A stretch of 64,000 nucleotides of DNA from contig JAQGDQ010000045.1 in assembly GCA_030141605.1 (NCBI GenBank), positions 372,001 to 436,000 of the forward strand, read 5' to 3'. Position 1 is the stretch's first letter, and every line of letters begins with the position of its first letter. Under the pieces are notes generated by a model. That model saw only the letters and a program-made list of their open reading frames with translations, was not told the origin of the DNA and searched no databases. The stretch comes from Tubiluchus corallicola. Lineage: Eukaryota > Priapulida > Priapulimorpha > Priapulimorphida > Tubiluchidae. Both the position numbers and the translations under genes were made by a program. This document shows positions 49,649 through 59,686 of the stretch, one piece after another.

Positions 49649-51199
49649 GCTGTTTAAATGCTAGAAATGCTTATCCAGATAAATCACCGAGGATAACTAA
49701 ATATTAAACAAATTGCCAAATGAATATTAACTTGCGACATCTAAAAGTATGCATGTCACCACTATGCATCTACTCTGCAAAAATTGTATGTATATTAGGA
49801 TCTATCAACTTCCTGAACTGATGTCCAATTTGTTGCGGTTGATTATTGCTACCACCTAAATCAATGATGCGTGGAACATCTGGGTTTATCAGCTCTGTAA
49901 CTTTCGAAAGGCTGTATTAAAATTGATTGAGTTCTAAATTTAAGTCCTATTTTTCAAATTTTAAGGAAACTATAAGTACTCTGCAATATTATATGATTTG
50001 CAGTAGTATTGCATACCCTTGGATTGAATGAAGGAATTCGTTGACATAAGTTTAGTCATTATTGCTAAGCCAGCGCAGGAAAGAGTAATTGAGACAGGAA
50101 GGTGAGCCTATCGCTCTCTTACTGCAATCATTAATAATCGTGGACATATTCTACCATTATATGCATATAGAGGTACATTTGTGTGCTACATGTCCATCTA
50201 TCTACTGTCTATATTTGTTTATACACGTACATTTATATACATATAGACGTATTTGTACAGTCGTCTCAAATTGACACCTATATATATATATATGCTTCAT
50301 TTGTTGTGAACTTAATGTGTGCGCTCTTATAATTATTAATTTTTTTATCTCTTTTTCTTTTCTATGGTTATCATCGTAATTATTCTTCTATTTTTTGCTT
50401 CCTATTGTCTTTCTTTTCTGAATAGTGTTTAATGTGTTATGTACTGTACATTTTAAAACGTTTTCAATTAAAAAAAATGAGCGATGTATAAATGAAATAA
50501 GATTGAATTGGCAATGTTGCTGTAAAATAGTTATAGCGTAATGAAGTAGAAAATTAGATGCAAGTTTCTGTGTATTATTGCCTCTGCATTTTTGAGTTTG
50601 TAAATAAAGCATAGTATAGATCAGCCTGCCTAGCCAACTTTTACTTGATAAAAAAATTATTATAAAGGTTAGCTCAGCAATGTACACCCAGCCATTTTGC
50701 TTGTTGCATTGGATGAAAATTTAGAAACCAACTATGAAAATGCAAGTGAAGCAAAAGACTCATCGAGACTATACCAGAATAGACTAGCTATTTTTGGTTT
50801 GACAGGAACACATTGACTTACTTGTTCTAGTTTCGCTTCTTTTTCTTGATTTCTTTTTGCGTCGTAAAGTTATTTCCCCCCAACTCTTTCTTACTGACTG
50901 ACATCACTGAGTTCACTGACATCAAGTCAGGCATTTCTTAATGCCGTATAATCTACGTCAAAATGAGAAACTAACAGTCTTACGATTTGTTTTCCCAACA
51001 GGCAACACATTAAATATCAAATAATCGTGAACAACAGTTATTGATGACGAAAGTCGTGATTAGGAATGGTCATCATTTGTTCAATTACTGGCAGGCATAA
51101 ATGGCAAAGCATTTTCTTCTAGATGATATGATATCAGATACGTTTGTGCCACCTACAGATTAAGAACTGTAATCATCGGTGTACTGTTTTGTTTTGCAG
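49649..51199. other. Elk intron 1, 3' end
   Basis: AT-rich sequence with a TA/CA microsatellite near 50279-50293. It ends in the acceptor 'gttttgttttgcag' at 51199. Confidence 0.7.
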
Positions 51200-51313
51200 A
51201 TAGTAACTTCGTTCTTGGAAACGCACAAGTCCCACCGGAGTACCCTATTGTGTACTGCAGCGATGGATTCTGTGAGCTCACAGGCTTTCAACGTGCTCAA
51301 ATCATGCAGAAAG
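51200..51313 (+). CDS. Elk: Elk-type K+ channel, exon 2 (PAS domain, first half)
   Basis: The exon is 114 nt, entered in phase 1 (completing His 26) and ending with one base of codon 64 before GTAAGC. It encodes residues 26-63. The peptide begins [10 protein letters not shown] and continues [14 protein letters not shown], the hallmark start of the KCNH PAS (eag) domain, which lies in the cytoplasm and modulates channel gating by contacting the C-terminal cyclic-nucleotide-binding homology domain. Phase and sequence join exon 1 exactly across about 40.5 kb. Within this exon the sequence agrees with vertebrate KCNH8 at most positions that I recall. Confidence 0.95.
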
Positions 51314-52206
51314 GTAAGCTGTAAAAAACACCCTTAGATAGTACATCAGGAGCAGGTTTTATTACCATTTTGCTATAGTCCAAGCCAGAGACCAGATGAC
51401 ATCGTTTTATGCAATGTTTTTGCAGTTTCCGCACAATGATGGCCCGTTGATTCAGAATCTAACGAAGGTATCGGAACATCGAAGTTATCACAGTTTGATG
51501 TTATCACAAAAGCTTGATATTGCATGACTTTGATGCAGCCATCTCAGAATTTGTGGAAAAACAGTCGAGGATTTACTACTGGGGAAAGACTGACCAGATG
51601 GAATAAAAACATTGTATAATTAATGTGTCAAAAAACAAGCGGCACCAATTTTATCATTATCCTTAGCTCGAATTGTTAAATATGCACTTCTCAGTCACTT
51701 TCAAAGCTTCATAATGTAAATGTGAAACAATTAATGGTTTCCACTCATTGGATAGGAAAAATTATCATTGTAATGCATAGTTCAAATGACGTATTATATC
51801 AATTTCTATGAATTCAATGTCATGTTAGTACCGCTCTTCGCAGAAGCTTGACGGAAATGGCAAGATTGGATAGCCGCTAATGGTCTTATAGGTCTCAGTT
51901 GACAAATTAAATTTATTACTACTTATAAGATATTGACAATGGTGTTTTCAGTGTTATGCACGGTCATCACACTAAAAAGGACCCATCACCCACGCGTTTG
52001 TGACGAAAATTATACAAAATTCTTGCACTGGTTGTGATATCAACTGAAAAAGAAAAATTGTAATAAAAATGTTGTTCTGCACTCTGCATTAGGTAGAAGC
52101 AGAGAAGTCTAAAATTGCTGAGTAGCCAGGCGTGTATAGCAAATCACAGGGTAAAAATTGCCAAAAAACTGCAATTATTCGCTAATTCACCTTTTAATAA
52201 TTACAT
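51314..52206. other. Elk intron 2, left part
   Basis: No feature seen, apart from a possible ATTAAA polyadenylation signal for the neighbouring minus-strand gene at about 52194-52199. Confidence 0.5.
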
Positions 52207-52916
52207 TCAACACAATACATCGTCATTTAGGAGAGCCCCAATTTTTCTTAAATTTGGTTTAACTATTTCTTTACTATACATTCGAGTCTGACGCTCTACT
52301 TCTTGTAATTTCAACGTCTCTTGGAGAATTGGAATTATTTCGTGTTCGCTTGGTACAATTAGCCATATATTGCGTCCAAAAGGCAAGAACATTTGCAAAA
52401 TATTTCTTAGTAATGTTTCCATGACGCTGATTTCATCTCCATACAGAGGACCCAAAGCAAAATCCACATCAGCTGGTACTAGAGTTCCATAACCAACTAT
52501 TTTGTTTTTACAAATAGCTACAAGGGTGTGCGCATCATCGTCTTTTAAATAAGTTTCTAGTATTCTGGGCCGAGGAATACCGTTGTGAATATGCGTGTCA
52601 TAGACTGACAGAGCTTCAAAGTTCACCTCATTCAAAGGAACAATATTATATTGTTTGTCTATACATAGGTTTTTCACGGATGTTGTTTCTACTTTACCCC
52701 AGAAAGTGATCATCTGGAATGCGCGGAATTTGTGCATTTTATGGTAGGTGTGAGCTGAGTACACGTCAACGTCAGCTCCAACGTTGGCATCTCCAGTATA
52801 GGAGTTAGATGCTTTGAGCAGTGCCCGTAATACTCCTTTCCCTCTGTAGTCTTCTCTCACAACTACACATCCACCGATGGCCAGATCATCTTTCATCTTG
52901 GCAGCGCTGCAGTGAC
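52207..52916 (-). CDS. GNAT N-acetyltransferase, exon 2 (nested in Elk intron 2)
   Basis: The exon begins at 52916 after TTTCTGCAG and completes a Gly codon left open by exon 1. It encodes residues 55-290 and stops at 52207. It contains the acetyl-CoA-binding motif A (VVVREDYRGKGVLRAL, residues 72-87, with the R-G-K-G loop). A second domain carries VGYG (195-198) and ALGPLYGDE (208-216), which resembles the C-terminal domain of YitH-like GNAT proteins (Acetyltransf_18 type). The substrate cannot be read from sequence. It probably transfers an acetyl group to a small molecule or an amine in the cytosol. The gene lies antisense inside an intron of the channel gene. Confidence 0.9.
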
Positions 52917-53917
52917 CTGCAGAAATATAATTTAAAAAAAATATCTATTTTATTATGCCAACGTTACAGAACAACTTGACGTCGGTCATCAGTGTATTTT
53001 ACATCTGTTGACGTTTTTCTTTTCAATTCTTGTTGTTATTCGACTTCTTTTTTGTGTCTTTTCTGTTTTTCAGCAGTCTTTTTCTCAGTAATCTCCGTAT
53101 TGGGGTGTATCTTCACACTGTATATTTTACTGTTATCAGTGATAAAAAATCTAACGAAAAAAATCACTGCTATCAATTAACATAAACGTTTATATGATCT
53201 ACCAAACATAATTTTTTGTAAAAATTAACCTCAATTGTTAATTAACGTTAATTAACGTTAAAAGAAATATCCCCTTATAATTATTAGCTGCTACAGTAAG
53301 CACATGCCGTCAATGCTACAGCATTTAAATATAATCCGCTGTATAAAATTTTTTTTCCCTATGAATAAATATCGAATATTCCATATGCTTGGTTCAAATT
53401 CAAGCGACTACACTGCTTACTCTCTGCAAGCGGAATGAGGGTTGTGGTAGACCTTTCAGCACGATTGCCAAGTGTGTTGTGTACGCATGTTTGCCTTTGC
53501 TTAAAAACTGAATGTAAGTACTGCTGAATCTCTTATATAACCCAGAGGCTGTTGGCGCAAAAGTCACCAAACTTGGGCACATTGCTCAATTTGATGTTTC
53601 ATCTACGTGACATAAATAATAAAGACGAAAGGTCAACGATAAAAATATTTTCTTCTGCGAGACTCCGTTATAACTTAAAAGCTGCTGAAGTTAATGTCAG
53701 TACCCATGCTCATGGTTGAACGTGCTTCTGTGAATGGTCAACAGCAAGATTACTTATTTCCAGTTAAGGCATACCCTTTTTCGGTGTTTTTCATTCAAGG
53801 CTTCTAAGTTCAAATTCTTCTTCATCAGCACGCCTTTTTCAAGTTAATTAGTTTATATTTAATTTACCTTATAAACCCTTGGACCGTATAAGTCCAAACA
53901 CACAATAATTTAATTAC
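52917..53917 (-). other. Intron of the nested GNAT gene
   Basis: About 1 kb, with donor GTAATT at 53917 and acceptor CAG at 52917-52919 on the minus strand. No other feature seen. Confidence 0.85.
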
Positions 53918-54080
53918 CAATAACTTCGCCATTGCTGTTTACTGCGCAGAATGACCCATTTGGATCAGCAGTGCAGAGCATCTTCACCTTTAGAATACCG
54001 TAATTCCAGCGCTCTGGTATGGTTAGTGCATGCACTTGCGGTATCATTTCTTTGGTGGTCTGGACTATGGTAAAATCCAT
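53918..54080 (-). CDS. GNAT N-acetyltransferase, exon 1
   Basis: The ATG is at 54078-54080. The exon encodes residues 1-54 (starting MDFTIVQTTKEMIPQV and ending NSNGEVI) plus the first base of codon 55, and then a GT donor. Joined to exon 2 it reads GEVIGHCSAAK, the usual beta4 strand before motif A, which confirms the splice. The exons total 873 nt, or 290 residues plus stop, a complete protein. Eight bases upstream of the ATG is TTTCAG, a possible splice acceptor that could mark a 5'UTR intron or a trans-splice site; its pyrimidine tract is weak. Confidence 0.88.
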
Positions 54081-55367
54081 TCTTGCTACTGAAATCAGAT
54101 ACTTTCACTTAGTATAATATATAGTTGAAAACTAAAAAAGCCGAATGTCAACGCTTTTTACTTCCAATGTAACTTTTAGATTTTTGCGAGTTAAATGCGG
54201 AAACACAGTTAGTACAACATGTATATTCTTTGATGCCGTTACAATAACACTGCAGATTGTCATAAGAACAGAGCATAAGCTACAAAGAACACAATGCTCT
54301 AAATCTCAGGATTTCCCCAAACGTCCTAATAAGTCTTACCGAACTAAAAGAAGTACATGTACTTCAGTGTAGGTAAACATAATTCTTATACAATCACATT
54401 CACTATTGCGCTATTGAGGCCGTAACCTTTCAGTGAGGGGTGATATTACTAATACAGTAACCAGGTTGCTGTACTGTCTCAGTCTGTCTGTACACCTTGC
54501 CTAAAAGTTAATATAATTTTCCAAAATTTTCGTAAACCAGTATGCTGATACTTTCTGTATCGTATACAGAGAAACGTACAGAATACCAAGAAACGTATAC
54601 ATACATAACAATCCTGAGGCAATACAACAATCCTGACTTTATAAAAAACCTAAGGCATTGTGCAAGTCTGCTCAGTTCTGCTGATGCGAACACTAACTTT
54701 AAATCGGGTTTTCAAACAATAAACATAACCCTACACGCCCAATCTCACCTACTCAAAACAATAACAAAATCACGTTAAGCATATTTTACGAAAATGATAA
54801 TCTAAATGATATTAGTAATTTGCTATTGAAAAACAAGTAAACAAAATTTAGATAGTACTTTACCGGATATTATTTCACAAGACTATTCAGCAATACTGTA
54901 ATAATAACGACAGAAAGTAGTGGCAGCACGATACTATGTCGCTTGGGGTTATAGTCCAAATCAAACCGGCCTACAGCCGCTTAGTTGTAAATTAGTGTAG
55001 ATATATTTGCTTGGGGTTATGCATTCTCATACTTTAAAATATAAGTTTATAGTTTGTAGCAAATGGTAACGATTTTATTGTGAATGCATGAAAATGGTTT
55101 AATATTAGTGTTCTCGCTTTTCAAATCATATAACTAACGCAATGATGTCTTACGCCATAAAACTGGCCATTCACTTACATATTAACTAATTGGTGTAATT
55201 GTGTTGATTAAGTCTGCGTTGATACCGTTTAATCGGAAGATCTATGCATCACTTTTGCAGCTAGAGTCTGTTTAATTTACAAGTAGACTGCTTCTTAACT
55301 TATTACGCAAGCTTGTCAAAACACTAAGATATAACCTTAAACTTACACGTTTTCGCAAAGATATTGC
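54081..55367. other. Elk intron 2, noncoding stretch
   Basis: AT-rich sequence with no recognised feature. It should contain the promoter of the minus-strand GNAT gene, but I see no clear core element. Confidence 0.5.
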
Positions 55368-55499
55368 CTCCGCGCAGTAATAGCTCAGTCGGCAGTCAAT
55401 TTGTTTTTATTCTTGGGTTTCAACCAAAATCGTGATTCTCTTCTTGATGTTGTTCTTTTTTTGGGGGGGGTTAACCTTCTGAAAAAAAAGGTTTAAGGC

Positions 55500-56420
55500 C
55501 ACGCGAATTTGCACAAAACTTCACGAATGTACTAAAACGAATTCCGCATCGACTGACTGAATCGGATTTCTGATCCACCATTTTGAATCCAAGATGGCGG
55601 CGACTCAAAAATCCGTCAATTTGTAAAGGATTGTCATGAAATTTTACAATAATATGTTAGGAAAAACTTCGCATTGATTGATGGAGTCATGCTTTCGATT
55701 CGTCATTTTGAATTAAAGATGGCGGCGAAAACGTAATTTTTAAGAGAATGCTTGACCAGTTTACAACGGATTGTCATGAAATTTTAAAGAAATACACTAG
55801 AAATTCCGTGAGTTGGATTTTCGATCGGCTAGTTTGAATTCAACATGGTGGCGTTGACCTTATTTTCGAAAAAAGCCTAAGGCATTGGATTTTGAACTGC
55901 CATTTTCGAAGAAAGCCGTAGGAATATACAAGGACCTCTATAACTAAAGTTACTTTAGTTATAGAGGTCCTTGGAATATACAACCGAAATTTCATGGGAA
56001 TATAATAGAAGGAATACCACATCAAGGGAGATGCCTTTTCGAATTCAAGATGGCGGTGATAACACCATTTTCGAAAAAAGTATGTGGCTTTGCCAATTCG
56101 CAATAGGTTGTCATGAAATTTACTAGAAATATACTAGCATAAACTAGACTATACTAGCATATACTAGAAATATATCTAGAATAAATTACGCGTAGATTGA
56201 CGGAATCGGATTTTTTCTGCCATCTTGAATTCTAAATGGTAGCAATAACACGACTATTGAATGAATGCTCTATCAATTCGCAACAGAACATAATGAAACT
56301 CTACAGGAGTATACTAGAACGCATTCTGCACCGACTGACAGAGTTGGATTTTCAGTTCCCGGTCTTAGTTTAAGATGGCAGAACTAAAGTTATTTGTAAG
56401 CCACTATTTCGAGTTCAGGG
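55500..56420 (+). repeat. Tandem array, about six units of 125-140 bp
   Basis: Each unit contains 'aagatggcggcg' or a variant (55590, 55718, 55842, 56045, 56233, 56372), 'ggattgtcatgaaatttta' and 'cgactgactgaatcgga'. Two spacings are longer (about 200 and 190 bp) because of extra inserted sequence, including a hairpin at 55930-55972 and 'actagcata' repeats near 56140. Confidence 0.8.
55930..55972. repeat. Perfect 21-bp-arm hairpin with flanking direct repeats
   Basis: The arm 'aaggacctctataactaaag' plus one base is followed by a one-base spacer (55951) and its exact complement. The 10-bp sequence ggaatataca occurs directly on both sides (55921-55930 and 55973-55982; the left copy overlaps the hairpin by one base). 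It interrupts one unit of the tandem array. Confidence 0.9.
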
Positions 56421-56431
56421 AGCCCCCAGAC

Positions 56432-56572
<141 letters not shown>

Positions 56573-56975
56573 GTCACAGAATTTTCTCATACGTCTGACC
56601 GCTATCAATAAAAATTGATTTTCTTTCGCAATGTTTAGCCAATTTTGGCCAAAATTTACTTGTCTTACGCTCCATACCTACAGAAAATTTTATGGAAATT
56701 GGTTATAGCAGTTTTTGCGTAATCCTGATAACAAACAGACAGACAGACAGACAGACACACAGGCAGGCAAATAGACAGACAGATAGACACACAAACGGCG
56801 ATGAAAACATACCTAATTTGCTATCTTGCTAACAGACAGACAGACAAACAGCGATGAAAGCATTGCCTCCTTGGCGGAGGTAATTAAGTTTTAAGCTTGC
56901 CTTCCTTCACTACTTTAAGTGAATTATACTAAGCTTTGTTTGTGTCGCTCAGCGACTTTTTTTATTACATCAAAG

Positions 56976-57095
56976 GATGTGCCTGCAAATTTCTCCAAGG
57001 ACCGGATACGGACGAGGAACAGAAAAGGGAAGTAGACGCGGCTTTGGAAAACCACACAGAATTACAAACAGAAATCTTATTCTACAAGAAAAGCA
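56976..57095 (+). CDS. Elk: Elk-type K+ channel, exon 3 (PAS domain, middle)
   Basis: The exon is 120 nt, entered in phase 1 after the acceptor 'attacatcaaag' and left in phase 1 before GTAATT. It completes Gly 64 and encodes residues 65-103. The peptide CACKFLQGPDTDEEQ and then ENHTELQTEILFYKK corresponds to the KCNH PAS segment that reads 'CSCRFLYGPET' in vertebrate Elk. The acceptor is AAAG, not the commoner CAG, but it is the only one that keeps both phase and the family sequence. Confidence 0.93.
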
Positions 57096-57588
57096 GTAAT
57101 TTATTTTTATTTTTAACTAATTAGTGAATAAAATTATATGTTTGATGCTTTGTTGTGTACTATGCAAAATATAAACTTCTAGACGAATACTGTAAGTGGA
57201 GTTGAGGGACAAAGCTGTTTGTCCTAATTTTCACATTTTGGCTCCTATCTCGGGTCATTAAAGAATTCCGGCTTCTTAAAATTCCAGGTGCGCATCTAAC
57301 CGGTCCTGCCTAAATACTTGGAATTGGAATTTAACTTAAAGCTCTCAGGGGGAGTTGAGTAATAATCGAAAAACTAACTGATGTTCGTTGTCCTTGACCC
57401 TTTACTACATGGTCACTATACCATTGCCTGAGTTCCTTCCCTACGTGTCTGCCCAGGAAGTTTGGTGAATCTAAGTACTATGATTTTGGGGTTATTCACT
57501 GTCATGGCGGAGAAAATTTAACAAAGAATAAACTGATTTCCAATAAGATTGTGAAAGTATTGCAAACTCTTAATAACAAATTCTTTTG
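57096..57588. other. Elk intron 3, left part
   Basis: No feature seen before the TTAA-flanked repeat that occupies the rest of this intron. Confidence 0.7.
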
Positions 57589-58094
57589 TTAAAGAAAACC
57601 GGGCGATTGCGTAAACATTACTTCAGAATAAAGTACGCTCTAAAATATTAAAACTACAATAGCTTTTTTTATTCAAAGCTTACGTTAAATAATAATTACC
57701 TTGGATACCCAAATTTCGTTAAATTTTCAAAGCTACGCGCGGCTCGGTGAATCTACTAAGATTGGTAACGGCGCCTTTTTGTCACGTGCGCGCGCCATGA
57801 TAACCATGGATTGGTCATCAACTACTTCATATGACGTAGTCGTGACGTCATGCGTTTAAGCAGTACTGTAAAACTTACGCAAACGTGCTTGATGCGCAAG
57901 GGAAGATGCCTGTCATTGCTCAAACTGTGGTTAGTTTCTGACGTAAGCAATAGTTGTGTTCGGTTACCGTTAATTAACTTTCTAAGTTAATTATGCAAAT
58001 GTAAGAAACAATTGCTAACTTTTATATGCAAGAAAACGCATATTTTGGACTGTAAATTAAAATGAGATTGAGTCTAAACAATTGTCCGGTTTAA
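57589..58094 (-). mobile_element. MITE-like repeat, copy 2 (TTAA-flanked)
   Basis: A 506-bp unit bounded by TTAA on both sides (57589-57592, 58091-58094). Its ends form an imperfect inverted repeat: ACCGGACAATTGTTTA at one end, and CCGGGCGATTGCGTAA after four extra bases at the other. It is the inverted counterpart of 6377-6918, clearly diverged but alignable throughout. A TTAA target is what piggyBac-type transposases use, so non-autonomous mobilisation of that kind is possible. It lies inside Elk intron 3, ending 51 bp before exon 4. Confidence 0.7.
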
Positions 58095-58145
58095 GTACCC
58101 TTTTCATAAATTAGTCTGACCTTGACTCCTTTCTTGCTCTTGCAG

Positions 58146-58289
58146 AATCGCATTTCTGGTGTTTGCTGGACATTGTGCCAATCAAAAATGAAAAAGGCGA
58201 CGTTGTGCTATTCCTTGCTTCACACAAAGATGTGACAAAATCTAAGCAGTCAGAGCTGTTGCAGTTGCCACCTATGCCAGGCATGGAAG
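58146..58289 (+). CDS. Elk: Elk-type K+ channel, exon 4 (PAS domain, end)
   Basis: The exon is 144 nt, following 'ctcttgcag' and ending before GTACAT, phase 1 to phase 1. It completes Lys 104 and encodes residues 105-151. The peptide [15 protein letters not shown] and then [15 protein letters not shown] is the last beta-sheet part of the PAS domain, matching vertebrate 'FWCLLDMMPIKNE'. The remaining residues (about 132-151), [15 protein letters not shown]-like, begin the linker to the membrane domain. Confidence 0.95.
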
Positions 58290-59510
58290 GTACATGTCAG
58301 ATGATGCGAAGTAACATTACGTAGAGTGCTCCATGAGTCACTCGTTGTTTTTGATAATTTATTAAAAATTGATAGCGTTTAAAGCAGGATGACATTTTGC
58401 TGACTGTGCGTACGCACAGAATTTTTAAGAATACTTCATAAGAATTTTTTTCTGTCAGTAAATTTGGGTTCATTGTCTACTGCAGAGATTTCAATTTTTA
58501 ATTTACAACTAACCTACCACATTCTTTTCTCATCTATAACCATGCTGCGAAATACAGTCAGCTTTGTTCTAGAGTCAGCATTGTAGCAAAAGAAAATGTT
58601 GCAAAAACTTCAAATAAGACTCGAAATTCTCAATTACCGAGTAAGAGCTTATCACAAGATCAACGTTGTTGGTTGATTAGCTGAAAAGAAAATTGAAAAC
58701 CAAATTACTGAGGGACTGCTAAAATACGTACATACTTACGAGGAATGAAAGAGTGAACAAACTAGGAAACCAGGAATGTGGATGCTTACTAGCTTAGAAT
58801 AACTGACCATTGAGCTATTCAGGTTTAGGTCCATTATTAAATGGGTTCTTTTTATTTCATACTTTTTACCGCTAAAGATTATCCTTTTTGCGCAGAAAGA
58901 CTTGCTTGACAAACCTTGTGATATTCTATACTTGCTTGTTGTTGCCGATTTCCTTTCTGCGATAATACCCGGCGTAAATAAATTATACGTTATTTGCAAT
59001 GTGTTCGCTACATGTAAGACACGAAATTTCTCAAAGTCAACAAGTGTGAGAAGCCAGCTCAATACATGAGAGAAAACTAATGACTTGCATCAGGTCTGCA
59101 TTAAAACTGAACTTGAAATATCAAAGTGCGGGGTTTTGAATGTTGCACTCACAAAAGGTTCATGCGCATGAGAAAGCTGTAATGATGCCCTTTGTAGATG
59201 ATATGAGAATCCCTTTGATATGTAACATTTCTGTGTTCTCCTACTACTTTTGCGAGCAGTAATTACATAATTACAGAATTGCTATAGGCCTGAATCCTAA
59301 AAAAGTGATTGTACGGGAGGAGAGAGAGCGCGAGAGAAAGAAAGGGAGAGCGAGGGGAGGGAGAGAGAGAGGGAGAGAGATAGAAAGAGAGAGAAGGGGG
59401 CAGATTTGGAGAGAAGTGTCGTGAAATTGTTGGTTTGCGCTTGTGAGTTGAGTTACTAACAGCATGAAAATTACTTGAGTACCACGATGTTTGTTATGCA
59501 TATCGTTTAG
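58290..59510. other. Elk intron 4
   Basis: AT-rich sequence with an impure GA-rich tract at 59318-59400. No gene. Confidence 0.8.
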
Positions 59511-59686
59511 ATAGCCACAGCAGCGAAGGTGATGACGATGATGACGACGATGACGAGGATCTGGGTGTTGGATACAACTACACAGACAGGCGGAGAAGTA
59601 GGGCTGTCTTGTATCAGTTATCTGGGCATTTTCACCAGGACCAGAAGAAATCAAAAACGCTTAAACTAAATCAAAAATTAAACCAT
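59511..59686 (+). CDS. Elk: Elk-type K+ channel, exon 5 (acidic and basic linker)
   Basis: The exon is 176 nt, entered in phase 1 and left in phase 0 before GTGAGT. It encodes residues 152-210. A run of eight Asp then Glu-Asp (residues 159-168, bases 59531-59560, GAT/GAC triplets) is followed by the Elk-conserved segment RRRSRAVLYQLSGHF, equivalent to RRRSRTVLHRLTGHF in vertebrate KCNH8, and then a Lys-rich tail. The acidic run has no counterpart that I recall in vertebrate Elk proteins and looks like a triplet-repeat expansion in the cytoplasmic PAS-to-S1 linker. Confidence 0.93.
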
